Shown: positions 1 through 9,075 of the stretch, one piece after another
How positions within the stretch are numbered: the first letter of the stretch is position 1
How the letters are laid out: each line of letters opens with the position of its first letter
DNA from: JAOAPY01 sp038237475
Lineage (GTDB): Bacteria; Acidobacteriota; Blastocatellia; Pyrinomonadales; Pyrinomonadaceae
NCBI GenBank assembly: GCA_038237475.1
Contig: JBBRYS010000008.1
Coordinates: forward strand, 186,001-250,000
Length of the DNA stretch: 64,000 nucleotides
Direction: 5' to 3'
Program-made: the position numbers and the translations under genes
Notes under the pieces: generated by a model
Told to the model about the DNA's origin: nothing
Database searches by the model: none
What the model saw: the letters and a program-made list of their open reading frames with translations, nothing else

Positions 1-119
1 TCGGCCGCGGCCACTGTGCCCCAAAACCCTCATTTCCGCCTAAATTTGTGAAGGTTCTCGCTCTTGGAACTTCCACTTCAAGGCCTGGGTGTACAGGTTT
101 TTGTTTCTCAAGGTTGTTC

Positions 120-137
120 CTCAAGTATTTCTCAACC
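120..137 (+). promoter_or_regulatory. Conserved upstream element, copy 1
   Basis: The 18-base string ctcaagtatttctcaacc lies 129 bases before the M4 protease start. A 17/18 match lies at 25102-25119, before the M36 protease gene. Both are in gene-free leaders of FTP-type metalloprotease genes, so a shared operator or RNA element is plausible but unproven. The rest of 1-266 shows no gene; I could not assign -35/-10 boxes with confidence. Confidence 0.35.
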
Positions 138-266
138 CCGATAAATATCCTGTACCCGTTCAAATAAGCTTGCTGCTTCCCGAAGGAGCGTCCCGACATC
201 AGGTAACCCCGAAATCGCTGTTGAGGTTACACAACTTGCCCACACACCGTATGGAGATCCTTTGAT

Positions 267-3200
267 ATGTATTCAGAAAAGAGTCGCCCTGGTTCCAGGA
301 ATGCCCGGACGGAAACAAATTCACCTAAGAGAAAATCAATCCTAAGAAAAAATCTATGGCGAGCTATGTTGCTCGCCGCGCTGGTTATGGTGGGCCTTGC
401 TGCCTACGCCGGCAAATTCTCCAGAGGTTCCGCCGCTCAGATCCAAAAAACCCAAACATCTTTTGTGCAAGTTTCGGCCGACCCGGGAGCCGCACAGGCA
501 CTGGCGAGGTTGCAGGCTTCAAGCGGCACCCTGATTGTCAGCCATGTCTCCACAACTACCGCCGTCTATGACTTTGTGCGCGCGTCGGGCAGCGCGACTC
601 TGCCGGTGATCGACAACCCGCTTGCGACCCCCGAAATGCGTGCGCGTACTTTCCTGAGTCAAAACGGTGATCTCATCGGCATGAATGCAGCCGAGCGAGG
701 ATTGGCTGCGAGCTCGACCGCTCCGGCAGACACCGTCGCTGCCAGCTCGCTGAAGCTGACTGGCGTCTCCAAAGATTCCATCGGTGCGACCCACCTGAAA
801 TTTGATCAGATGTACAAGGGGTTGAAGGTGTTCGGCGCGCGCGTCGTGGTCCATCTGAACGCGCGCGGTGTGACCGGAGTTAACGGACAGTTCGTTCCCG
901 GAGTCAACGCCGCCAGGACACCAAGACTAAACGCAGAGCAGGCCGCGCAATTAGCCATCGGTTCAGCGACGAGCCTGCGTGTGGCCAAAACTGATTTAAG
1001 CATTTATCGCACGGGACTGCTGCAGGGCCAGCGTGGTTACAGCGTCCTCGCTTATTCGATTGAAGTAACGGATGGCCAGGCCATGCGCGATCAGGTTTGG
1101 ATTGACGCGATCAAGGGAACTGAACTCAACCGCATCAACTTAAACCCACATGGTCTCGACCGCATCATTTACACACCTTCTTATGGCTCACCGTTTGACG
1201 TGCGTCATGAGGGAGATCCATACACCCCCGGTGCGCAACCAGGCACCATCGGCGCTGAACCAATCAACAATCTCTATCTGTTCGCCGGTCAAACCTACAA
1301 TCTTTATCGCTCCGCATTTGGTCGCGATTCATTCGATGGCCTGGGCCATACGATGCACAGCGTCCTGCTGGCCAATCAGCAATGTCCGAATGCTTACTGG
1401 AATGGCGTATCTACTAACTACTGTCCTGACTTCGACGCGGATGACGTTGTATCGCATGAGTGGACGCATGCCTACACGGAATATACGCACGGCCTGATCT
1501 ATTCCTACCAGTCGGGAGCACTGAACGAATCGTACTCTGACATTTTCGCTGAGACGCTTGACTTGCTCAATGGCGTGGACGCTGAGGGTGGCAATAACAA
1601 CACGCAGCCAATGCCGGATGGACAGCGCTGGCAGATCGGCGAAGACGTAAATGGCTTTAATCAGCCTGCGCTCGGCATCCTGCGCGACATGTGGGATCCG
1701 ACCAACTTCGGCCAGCCGGATAAGACCACCTCAGCCAACTACTCGTGCGGCGCTGGCGACAACGGTGGTGTACATCAAAACAGCGGCGTCCCCAATCACG
1801 CCTACGCGATGCTGGTTGATGGCGCCACTTACAACGGCCAGACCATTCAGGGGATAGGCTTTGCCAGAGCGCTGGCAATCTATTTCCGCGCGATGACGGT
1901 CTATCAGACACCGACCACTGATTTCGCAGCGCATGCGGTGGCACTGCAGACTTCCTGCAACGACCTAATCGGTCAGCCTATCAACGCGCTTTCGACGAGT
2001 TCAGGAGCAAGTGTGGTTTCGCCCGATGTGATCACCGCTCAAACCTGTCAGCAAGTGGACAAGGCAATGCTCGCGGTCGAGATGAGCGCGCCGGCTCCCT
2101 GCCCGGTAGTAATTATGCTCGATCCGAATACCCCTCAGACCTGCACTGGTTCGAACACCATCTTCGCCGAAAATTTTGAAAGCGGGAACCTGACTGGCTG
2201 GACCAAAACCAGCTCGGGATTATTCCCCGAGTGGGAAGACGGCTCCAGATCGGTTCGCGATTTCACTGTCACTGCATCCGCGCCGGCCGGTCATGCGGGC
2301 TTTACGGCACTGGCGAAAGCTCCCCACGTGGGAGACCCCGGTGGCGGCGGTTGCACTCCAGGTATCGACGATTACTCAGGCCAGTTCTCGATTGACAGCC
2401 CGGCCATAGCAATCCCGTCAGGCGCCAACGACGTGAAGCTGAGCTTTGAGCATTACGTCGCGACTGAAAGCGGCGTTGATGGCGGCCAGGTAGAGCTGAG
2501 CATCAATGGCGCTCCCTTCCAACTAGTGGCGCCTGCTAACTACATTTTCAACGGTCCGATAACTGCTTATTCGCAGCCACCTCCGGTTGGCAATAACACC
2601 AACCCGAATCCAGGTGAGGCTGCGTGGACCGGTGGCAACGTGGGTACGCCACCCAACGCACCTCCGGGTTCGTGGGGCACTACCATCATCAATCTTTCCA
2701 CTCTTACAAACCCCGGCGACACAGTGAAGGTTCGCTTTAACTGGAGCCAGGACGGATGTAACGGAATCGACGGCTGGTATGTGGATAACATTCGCGTCTA
2801 TTCCTGTACGACACTCGAAGGTCCCGTGCTGTCATTGGGAGCGGATTATCAAAATCCCGATCCGAATGGTTCCTACACCTTGATGTGGACCAGGCCGGGA
2901 GCGGCTACTGGCCCGGATCTCGTGCAGGAGACGGCCGGCTCGTGTGCTCCAGTGCTTTTCGATGACGCCGAAAACGGCATGGGTCAATGGACCGTGACGG
3001 ACGTCGGGACCGGCGCAGTCTCCTGGACTACGGCGACTGATAAGCCACAACACACGGGTACTGCGTTCAAGGGAACTGCGCTCAACGGCGCGACAAACAC
3101 GGCGACAGTCCTGACGCACACTGCCCCGATTGCCATTCCGGGAACCGGGACTACCTCACTGACATTTGATGACTGGGATGTGAATGAGGGTGACGACAAC

Positions 3201-4088
3201 GTCTATGTCGAAGTGTCGACCAATGGAGGCGCCACCTGGCAGACGCTCTATCAACACACTCGTTCAGCGCTGGCTCCAGACGGAGCAACGGCGTACGCCA
3301 CCGAACCGCTCTCAGGACGCAGCGTCAACCTGACTCCCTATGGTGGTAAGTCTATCGGATTGCGGTTCCGCTTCCAGGCGGGTCCGGAAGATCGTGCCGG
3401 CTCAGCGCCACTGGGCTGGTATGTCGACAACATCACGATCGAGAACGACAGCTGGAACGATCTCGTCAGTACTGCGGCGACGTCGTACACGGTGACAGGT
3501 CGCACTGCCGGAACGCGCTGCTACCGGGTGCGCTCGGCTTACGCCAGCGTCGCCGGTCCATTCAGCAACAAGGTAAGTGCCACAAGTTCATTCGTAGGGG
3601 TTTGTGACACCAACTTCGCGCACTCATCGCTGGGATCGGTAGCCACCGCATCTTCAACTCAAAGCAGCCGCAACTATTCGCCTGCCGGCGCAATCAACGG
3701 CGACGTCATAGGCGCAGGCTGGGAGCAGGGAGGCGGCTGGAACGACAACACGCGCGGCGAGTGGCCGGATCAACTTGACGTCAACTTCAACACAACGCGG
3801 ACGATTAATGCGATTAAAGTCTACACGCTGCAGAACGACTTTAAGAATCCGGTTCAGCCTACGGCCAGCACGCCGGCGGACCTGTACGGCATTCTTGACT
3901 TCGACGTGCAGTACTGGAATGGGACCGCCTGGGTGACTGTACCGGGTGGCGAAGTCCGCGGGAATACCAACGCACTCACGACGGTTTCGTTTGCCAATAT
4001 TTCGACCTCGAAAATCAGGATCAACGTCCTGAACGGGCGGGTGTACTACAGCCGCATCGTCGAAGTGGAAGCGATTGGATGTCCCTGA
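267..4088 (+). CDS. Secreted M4 (thermolysin-like) metalloprotease with C-terminal discoidin-like domain
   Basis: A 1273-residue exported zinc endopeptidase. A long basic N-region and a hydrophobic segment (about residues 33-50) form a Sec signal or anchor. An FTP/PepSY-type propeptide follows (roughly 90-290). The catalytic domain has HEWTH (His397, Glu398, His401) and, about 20 residues on, NESYSD with the third zinc ligand Glu421; this spacing is typical of M4. Two jelly-roll-like regions come next ('FAENFESGNLTGW' and 'FDDAENGMGQW' starts), then a fibronectin-like stretch. The shared F5/8-type-C-like domain runs from Cys1113 to the end. The ATG has GGAG 11 bases upstream. Likely role: extracellular or surface protein degradation, with the C-domain giving binding or anchoring (inference). 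Confidence 0.9.
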   Translation: MYSEKSRPGSRNARTETNSPKRKSILRKNLWRAMLLAALVMVGLAAYAGKFSRGSAAQIQKTQTSFVQVSADPGAAQALARLQASSGTLIVSHVSTTTAVYDFVRASGSATLPVIDNPLATPEMRARTFLSQNGDLIGMNAAERGLAASSTAPADTVAASSLKLTGVSKDSIGATHLKFDQMYKGLKVFGARVVVHLNARGVTGVNGQFVPGVNAARTPRLNAEQAAQLAIGSATSLRVAKTDLSIYRTGLLQGQRGYSVLAYSIEVTDGQAMRDQVWIDAIKGTELNRINLNPHGLDRIIYTPSYGSPFDVRHEGDPYTPGAQPGTIGAEPINNLYLFAGQTYNLYRSAFGRDSFDGLGHTMHSVLLANQQCPNAYWNGVSTNYCPDFDADDVVSHEWTHAYTEYTHGLIYSYQSGALNESYSDIFAETLDLLNGVDAEGGNNNTQPMPDGQRWQIGEDVNGFNQPALGILRDMWDPTNFGQPDKTTSANYSCGAGDNGGVHQNSGVPNHAYAMLVDGATYNGQTIQGIGFARALAIYFRAMTVYQTPTTDFAAHAVALQTSCNDLIGQPINALSTSSGASVVSPDVITAQTCQQVDKAMLAVEMSAPAPCPVVIMLDPNTPQTCTGSNTIFAENFESGNLTGWTKTSSGLFPEWEDGSRSVRDFTVTASAPAGHAGFTALAKAPHVGDPGGGGCTPGIDDYSGQFSIDSPAIAIPSGANDVKLSFEHYVATESGVDGGQVELSINGAPFQLVAPANYIFNGPITAYSQPPPVGNNTNPNPGEAAWTGGNVGTPPNAPPGSWGTTIINLSTLTNPGDTVKVRFNWSQDGCNGIDGWYVDNIRVYSCTTLEGPVLSLGADYQNPDPNGSYTLMWTRPGAATGPDLVQETAGSCAPVLFDDAENGMGQWTVTDVGTGAVSWTTATDKPQHTGTAFKGTALNGATNTATVLTHTAPIAIPGTGTTSLTFDDWDVNEGDDNVYVEVSTNGGATWQTLYQHTRSALAPDGATAYATEPLSGRSVNLTPYGGKSIGLRFRFQAGPEDRAGSAPLGWYVDNITIENDSWNDLVSTAATSYTVTGRTAGTRCYRVRSAYASVAGPFSNKVSATSSFVGVCDTNFAHSSLGSVATASSTQSSRNYSPAGAINGDVIGAGWEQGGGWNDNTRGEWPDQLDVNFNTTRTINAIKVYTLQNDFKNPVQPTASTPADLYGILDFDVQYWNGTAWVTVPGGEVRGNTNALTTVSFANISTSKIRINVLNGRVYYSRIVEVEAIGCP
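3603..4085 (+). repeat. Shared discoidin-like C-terminal domain, copy 1
   Basis: Family hallmarks are ATASST near the start, GGGWNDNTRGEWPD, AIKVYTLQNDF, DFDVQYWNG, TVPGG and the final RVYYSRIVEVEA. Cys-bounded subtype: it begins VCDTN and ends IGCP. Confidence 0.85.
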
Positions 4089-4120
4089 GTTGAGCGAGCC
4101 TGCCGGACCTTCCGGCCTAT

Positions 4121-4148
4121 CGCCCGGCGATCAACGGATCGCCGGGTG
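4121..4148 (+). terminator. Hairpin after the M4 protease gene
   Basis: The arms cgcccggcgatc and gatcgccgggtg pair over 12 bp (one G-U) around the loop aacg, 32 bases after the stop. There is no T-run, so it is a terminator-like or mRNA-end hairpin rather than a classic intrinsic terminator. Its 3' arm recurs exactly at 4494-4505. Confidence 0.5.
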
Positions 4149-4317
4149 ATGGACCATCAAGCTCCGCGGTCTGACGGTGACGCGGCTTCAGTTGGGAGAG
4201 CTGCGAGACGCAGAGGGTCTGTTTCGGCGATTTGCCTTCATTCGGAACTGGAAATTATTTGGCTTGGCGGGGCGGCACGGCCTAGCCGAACTACTGATGC
4301 CAACACAAGGAGTGTCC

Positions 4318-4458
4318 ATGGCTCGAGCAATGCAAAGGAAGTTAGGTAATGCGTTTAAGGTTTTATCTCCAACTACTATCAAAGGTCGTATCCGTTCGCG
4401 CATGCCCAAGATGATCATTGTCGAGCTCGAAGCTTACGGCACGTCGGGACAGCCGTAA
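4318..4458 (+). pseudogene. Decayed 3' end of a lost discoidin-tail gene
   Basis: The reading frame ending at 4458 finishes IVELEAYGTSGQP, identical to the last 13 residues of the next gene (stop at 8958), and the DNA of the last ~45 bases is nearly the same. Further upstream, GNAFKVLSPTTIKGRIR aligns loosely with the family's GNDKAMRVFTFTPVTTTMVRV, with small deletions; the strand carrying NGRVYYSR is scrambled. Nothing recognisable remains upstream of about 4318, and no protease or propeller head is present. It is followed by a hairpin matching the one after the preceding gene. Together these fit a deleted family member of the downstream gene's (Cys-less) subtype. The 4089-4581 gap holds no other gene. 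Confidence 0.7.
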
Positions 4459-4476
4459 TCTGAAGCCGGCGGACAC

Positions 4477-4505
4477 CACTCGGCGGTTTAAAAGATCGCC
4501 GGGTG
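4477..4505 (+). terminator. Hairpin after the pseudogene, duplicate of 4121-4148
   Basis: The arms cactcggcggtt and gatcgccgggtg pair fully if G-U pairs are allowed, around the loop taaaa. The 3' arm is identical to that at 4137-4148, so the terminator appears to have been copied along with the lost gene. Confidence 0.45.
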
Positions 4506-4581
4506 CTGCTGGCGACGTTTCAGGGTTGGCTCTGATCGCGCGTTCGTTCAAAAAATAATTATTTTGTTGAGGAGGCTCTAT

Positions 4582-7500
4582 ATGTTTGAAAAACAAACTG
4601 CTGAAGCAAGGGTGCGTACAACCTCAAATTCAAACGGGCCGCGGTCGAGTTCAAAAAATTCACGGTTGGCATTGGTCGTCTCGGTGGCGGCCTTCATTTT
4701 TGTTATCTCTGCAATCGTGGCCACGATGTCCGGCTCGGCTGCGAGTCCCGCGCCGGCTCCTCCGCTGCCGCCGAACTGCACAGCTCCCGGGCTGACAATT
4801 CTGAACGACGCGAGCGGCGATGAGACCAGCATGCAGCCCGCCCACGACATTCAAAGTCTCTCGGTTGCCGAACCGGGTAGCGTCGGAGCCGGCAAGATCA
4901 TGTTCGTCTTGAAAGTGGCTAGCCTCAGTTCTGTGCCTCCCGATACTTCATGGAACGTGTCATTCAAAGTTGGCGCTACGAATTACATTGCCAGAATGAC
5001 GACGGTCCCGCCGGGTTCCACCGGGACTCCAGTTTTTGATTATTACCAGGGAGTCTACAACTCGGCTTTGCCTGCCAGCGCACCCGCAGACGCGGCCAGC
5101 AGCTACAGCACCGACGGCACCATTAAAATAGTAGTGCCGAGAAGCGGAGTGGGTAATCCCGCCGTCGGAGCAAATCTAACGGACTTCCTGGTAAGAGTTT
5201 CGGTGTTGGCAGGGGCTGTATTCGTTACGCCAGACAGCATGCCCGACAATCTTGCACCTACCGGAACTTACCAGGTAGTTGGCAGCGAGAACTGTGGCGC
5301 TGCAACGCCGACGCCGACACCAACGCCATCTTCTGATCCGGCCTGCACATCGCCCGGCGTCATCACTGTCACTGACACCGGCACCAACGATGCCACTGAC
5401 GGTCAGGCCAATCACGACATCATCAGTACTTCCGTCGCCTATCCGTTCACCAGCGTGTCCGATCCTGATCGGCTTTATTTCACGATCAAGGTTGGGTCAC
5501 TGAGCACGCTGACACCCAGCACTTTTTACTACACGACCTTCACCATTGACGGTGCGGCCGAAGCCGCCGGAAATGTTCATGGAGCCAGAATGGTCGTGGA
5601 TGCCGCAGGCGCAGCGACTTTTGAGAGTTACATCGCAGGAGCCAGCAATGCCGGCACGGTGGATGGCCGGTTTGTCGCCTCTTCGATTCCGGCCGAAGCC
5701 GGCAGCAACTACAACGCGAATGGCGCGATTACGATAATCGTCAAGCGAAGCGATGTCGGTGCGGCGCCGAACCAGACGCTGACGAACTGGAATGGCGCTG
5801 TCGCCCAGACGGCGGGCGGAGTAGCCACTGCCATTCTCGATGGCATGCCCTCGACCACGGGAACGCCAGTCTCGACAATCAGCCGCGGTGGTAACAGTTT
5901 CCTCATCAAGAGTAACCAGTTCTGCAACGCCAGCGCGACGCCAACGCCCACCCCCAGCCCGACAGCAACCGCGACACCGACGCCGGCAACCGGAATACCC
6001 CGGTTCCAGAACTACACCCCGCCATCGACTGCTTCTTATAACGGTGGTGAACCGTCAATAGGCGTCAACTGGTTAACCGGCAAGGTGATGTACCTGGCGT
6101 CATTCAGCGCGGTGCGTATCGGCTTTGACGACTGTTCATCTCCGGCCCGGGACACCTGGACCAACACCAACGCACCCTCAGCCGCTTCGCTCGATCCTAT
6201 CCTGTTTACCGATCACATGCGCGCTCAGGGCGACCTGACGCCGAACCGGACCTTCGTCTCGCAATTGACCGGACAGGACAGTATTACCTTCTTTACAGAT
6301 GATGACGGGGCGACCTACTTGCCGAGCCAGGGCGGCGGCATTCCCTCCGGTGTCGATCACCAGACCATTGGCGCCGGTCCTTATAAGGCAACCACAACAC
6401 CGCCGGTACCACCGCATCCGACATATCCGAACGCTGTGTACTACTGCTCGCAGGACGTCGCCACCGCCTTCTGTGCGCGCAGCGATGATGGCGGTATAAC
6501 GTTTGGCGCAGGCGTGCCAATTTACAACCTGACGCAGTGCACTGGTATTCACGGACACGTGAAGGTTGGACCGGATGGCAGCGTCTATGTACCCGACCGC
6601 AGTTGCGGCGGCAGAGCTGCCGTGGTGGTTTCGAATGATAATGGCATCACCTGGACCGTCAGACCGGTGCCGACCAGCAGCTCAACCGGATTCCTGGTTG
6701 ACCCCTCGGTAGGCATTGGGACTAACAATGTCGGTAAGCCGGCTGGGCAAGCAAGCAACACAATCTATCTCGGGTATCAGGCTTCCGACAGCCATGCGCG
6801 CGTTGCCGTCTCGCATGATCAAGGCGTGAGCTGGAGTAACGATCAGGATGTCGGCGCGCCGTTTGGTTTGGTGAACACGACCTTCCCGGAACTGGTTGCA
6901 GGTGATGACAACCGCGCGGCGTATGCGTTCTACGGAACGACCGTTGCCGGAAACTACACGGACCAGGCCGGCTACAACCAGAGCGCGCCCTGGCACCTGT
7001 ATATCGCGACTACCTTTGATGCCGGCTTAACCTGGACCACGGTTGATGCTACGCCTACTGATCCCGTCCAGCGCGGTTCGATTTGCAATCTGGGCACGAC
7101 CACCTGTAATGGTCACGCACCGAACGATCGCAATTTACTCGACTTCATGGATGCAACTGTCGACGCGCAGGGGCGCACGCTGGTTGGATATCCGGATGGA
7201 TGTGTTGGCGGGTGCGTCAACGGAACTACTAACTCCTATACCGCTCGGGCGGCAATTTCGCGCCAGTCAGGTGGCAAGCGATTGTTCGCGGTCTATGATC
7301 CGAATCCTGCGGAGCCGGTTGCTCCGGCTCCTCCGCGAGTCGACAGTGTGTTCAAAGACGGCGCCGGCGCGATCCAGGTCTTATGGTCCGTGCCTGATAA
7401 TGGCGGCTCGCCAATTACAGGTTACAAGGTTTACCGGCGCACGAGCTCCGGCGGATATGCAGCGCCACTGGCTGTCTTGCCGGCCGGTACGACCACCTAC

Positions 7501-8958
7501 GCCGATGCGACGAATGACCCGAACACGTCCTACTTCTATAAGGTCACAGCGGTTAACGCGATCAGCGAAGGCCTGAACTGTGGTGAATACGCCATCGCGG
7601 CTGCACCACCCACTAATCCCTGTCAGGTTCCGGGCTATCTGGTCAATACGGATCCTACCGGCGATCAACTACTGGCGCCGAACAACAGCGATCTCGACGT
7701 CCAGTCAGTTTCGATTGCTGAGCCAGGCCAACCCGACAGCGTGAACAGGCTTGTGTTCACGATGAAGGTTGCCGACCTCAGCACGATTCCTGCCGATAGG
7801 CAATGGCGCATTATCTGGACACCACAGGTGGCGCCATCGACTCCAGGCACGGATCGCTACTACGTCGGTATGAACTCCACTGCCGGCGGCGCCGCGGGGG
7901 TTACCTTCGAATACGGTGTGGTGACGGCGAGCGGCAACGTGCCGATCATCTCAGGCACACCGGACGCCGGAACTTTCACTGCTGCCGGTGTAATTCAAAT
8001 AACAATTGCGAACAACAGAGTCGGAAATCCCGGAGCGGGCGCTGTACTCGGATTGGTGAGCGGCAGGAACTTTGCCGGGAACGGCAATGCCTCGCTTGGC
8101 AAGGCAACGGCCATTGATTCCACGGCCGACAGTACCTACACACTGGTTGGCAACGCAGCTTGCGCGAATACGGCGCCGTTCGCAGCGTTATCGGGGAGTC
8201 CTACTTCGGGCACCGCACCTCTGACAGTGAATTTCAGCGGTGCCGGCTCAAGCGATCCTGATGCGGGAGACTCGATAGTCTCCTACTCCTTCAACTTCGG
8301 CGATGGCTCACCGGTGGCGACGCAAGCTTCGCCGGCCATCTCGCACACCTACAACTCAGTGGGGAATTACAACGCTACTCTGACGGTCACTGATTCGCAT
8401 GGCGCCGCTAGCGCCCCGTCGAGCCCGGTGACCATCACAGTTACGCAAGCCGGACTGCCGACTAACTACGCACTGACAACGAACGGTGGAGTGGCAACTG
8501 CGTCGACGACGTTTGTAGGCAGCCGCAGCTATCCGACTGAAGCGGCCATCAACGGAGACCGCAGTGGCGGAGGTTGGGAAGGCGGCACCGGCGGGTGGAA
8601 TGACAACACGCGCGGAGCGTGGGAAGACTGGCTGCAGGTAGCCTTTAGCGGGCAAGCGAAGTCAATCAGCGAGATTCGCGTCTACACGCTGCAGAACAAC
8701 TTCCGCAGCCCGGTGGAGCCGGACGCCAGTACACCGGCGGATGTCAACGGCATCCTCGACTTTGAGGTGCAGTACTGGAATGGCACGGCCTGGGTAACGG
8801 TGCCGGGGGGCGCGGTGACAGGCAATGACAAGGCAATGCGGGTGTTCACGTTTACACCAGTGACGACCACGATGGTGCGTGTGCTGGTCCATAACGGACG
8901 CGTGTACTACAGCCGCATTGTAGAGCTCGAAGCTTACGGGACGTCGGGACAACCGTAG
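4582..8958 (+). CDS. Secreted BNR-propeller protein with three Cys-bounded domains, FN3, PKD and discoidin-like tail
   Basis: A 1458-residue exported protein. The chosen ATG has GAGGAGG 8 bases upstream; an upstream in-frame TTG lacks this. A signal segment (about 30-52) leads to a Cys-bounded domain (66-238), a TP-rich linker, a second copy (255-448) and another TP-rich linker. A sialidase-like propeller follows (about 470-910), with PSIGV, SNDNGITWT and SHDQGVSWS Asp-box-like motifs. Then come an FN3 domain, a third Cys-bounded copy (1014-1194), a PKD domain (about 1198-1290, 'FNFGDGSP') and the shared discoidin-like domain from 1294. The propeller is homologous to that at 13908-16634. I cannot see a sialidase catalytic set, so an adhesin or glycan-binding role is as likely as an enzyme. 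Confidence 0.85.
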   Translation: MFEKQTAEARVRTTSNSNGPRSSSKNSRLALVVSVAAFIFVISAIVATMSGSAASPAPAPPLPPNCTAPGLTILNDASGDETSMQPAHDIQSLSVAEPGSVGAGKIMFVLKVASLSSVPPDTSWNVSFKVGATNYIARMTTVPPGSTGTPVFDYYQGVYNSALPASAPADAASSYSTDGTIKIVVPRSGVGNPAVGANLTDFLVRVSVLAGAVFVTPDSMPDNLAPTGTYQVVGSENCGAATPTPTPTPSSDPACTSPGVITVTDTGTNDATDGQANHDIISTSVAYPFTSVSDPDRLYFTIKVGSLSTLTPSTFYYTTFTIDGAAEAAGNVHGARMVVDAAGAATFESYIAGASNAGTVDGRFVASSIPAEAGSNYNANGAITIIVKRSDVGAAPNQTLTNWNGAVAQTAGGVATAILDGMPSTTGTPVSTISRGGNSFLIKSNQFCNASATPTPTPSPTATATPTPATGIPRFQNYTPPSTASYNGGEPSIGVNWLTGKVMYLASFSAVRIGFDDCSSPARDTWTNTNAPSAASLDPILFTDHMRAQGDLTPNRTFVSQLTGQDSITFFTDDDGATYLPSQGGGIPSGVDHQTIGAGPYKATTTPPVPPHPTYPNAVYYCSQDVATAFCARSDDGGITFGAGVPIYNLTQCTGIHGHVKVGPDGSVYVPDRSCGGRAAVVVSNDNGITWTVRPVPTSSSTGFLVDPSVGIGTNNVGKPAGQASNTIYLGYQASDSHARVAVSHDQGVSWSNDQDVGAPFGLVNTTFPELVAGDDNRAAYAFYGTTVAGNYTDQAGYNQSAPWHLYIATTFDAGLTWTTVDATPTDPVQRGSICNLGTTTCNGHAPNDRNLLDFMDATVDAQGRTLVGYPDGCVGGCVNGTTNSYTARAAISRQSGGKRLFAVYDPNPAEPVAPAPPRVDSVFKDGAGAIQVLWSVPDNGGSPITGYKVYRRTSSGGYAAPLAVLPAGTTTYADATNDPNTSYFYKVTAVNAISEGLNCGEYAIAAAPPTNPCQVPGYLVNTDPTGDQLLAPNNSDLDVQSVSIAEPGQPDSVNRLVFTMKVADLSTIPADRQWRIIWTPQVAPSTPGTDRYYVGMNSTAGGAAGVTFEYGVVTASGNVPIISGTPDAGTFTAAGVIQITIANNRVGNPGAGAVLGLVSGRNFAGNGNASLGKATAIDSTADSTYTLVGNAACANTAPFAALSGSPTSGTAPLTVNFSGAGSSDPDAGDSIVSYSFNFGDGSPVATQASPAISHTYNSVGNYNATLTVTDSHGAASAPSSPVTITVTQAGLPTNYALTTNGGVATASTTFVGSRSYPTEAAINGDRSGGGWEGGTGGWNDNTRGAWEDWLQVAFSGQAKSISEIRVYTLQNNFRSPVEPDASTPADVNGILDFEVQYWNGTAWVTVPGGAVTGNDKAMRVFTFTPVTTTMVRVLVHNGRVYYSRIVELEAYGTSGQP
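4777..5295 (+). repeat. Cys-bounded domain, copy A
   Basis: Residues 66-238, beginning CTAPG and ending ENC. It shares with copies B and C an early D-x-(S/T)-G-(D/N) region, HDI or a similar motif before S-x-SVA, a K-V-x-x-LS segment, and GxIxIxV near the end. Family not recognised; probably a beta-sandwich. Confidence 0.7.
5344..5925 (+). repeat. Cys-bounded domain, copy B
   Basis: Residues 255-448, beginning CTSPG and ending QFC. The longest copy, with an extra stretch around GNVHGARMVVD. Flanked on both sides by Thr-Pro-rich linkers (about 5307-5335 and 5935-5992). Confidence 0.7.
7621..8163 (+). repeat. Cys-bounded domain, copy C
   Basis: Residues 1014-1194, beginning CQVPG and ending NAAC. 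It lies between the FN3 and PKD domains, away from copies A and B. A more divergent relative seems present in the protein at 21820-24861 (DPTGDSQ to the SGG region). Confidence 0.65.
8461..8955 (+). repeat. Shared discoidin-like C-terminal domain, copy 2
   Basis: Residues 1294 to the end. Cys-less subtype: it begins TNYALTTNGG and ends LEAYGTSGQP, matching the pseudogene tail at 4458. Carries GGWNDNTRGAWEDW and EIRVYTLQNNF. Confidence 0.85.
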
Positions 8959-8973
8959 GCGATCGGGGCGAAT

Positions 8974-9005
8974 ACTTCCGGCGGTCATCCGAGACCGCCG
9001 GAAGT
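8974..9005 (+). terminator. Perfect 13-bp hairpin
   Basis: acttccggcggtc and gaccgccggaagt pair perfectly around atccga, 16 bases after the propeller gene's stop. There is no T-run. Terminator-like or transcript-end stabiliser. Confidence 0.55.
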
Positions 9006-9075
9006 TGAGCTAAGGGAAATTGCATGGTGGGTCTCTACTCAGACTGAGCCACCAGTAAGCGAAGAAAGTTTTCAA

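Noticed and set aside
4146..4349. Open frames in the 4.1-4.4 kb gap as independent small genes
   Set aside because: Only the end resembles anything, namely the discoidin-domain tail, so a decayed remnant explains it better.
5935..5992. Thr/Pro-coding repeat as a microsatellite or CRISPR-like array
   Set aside because: It is an in-frame TP-rich linker between domains; units are short, irregular and without spacers.
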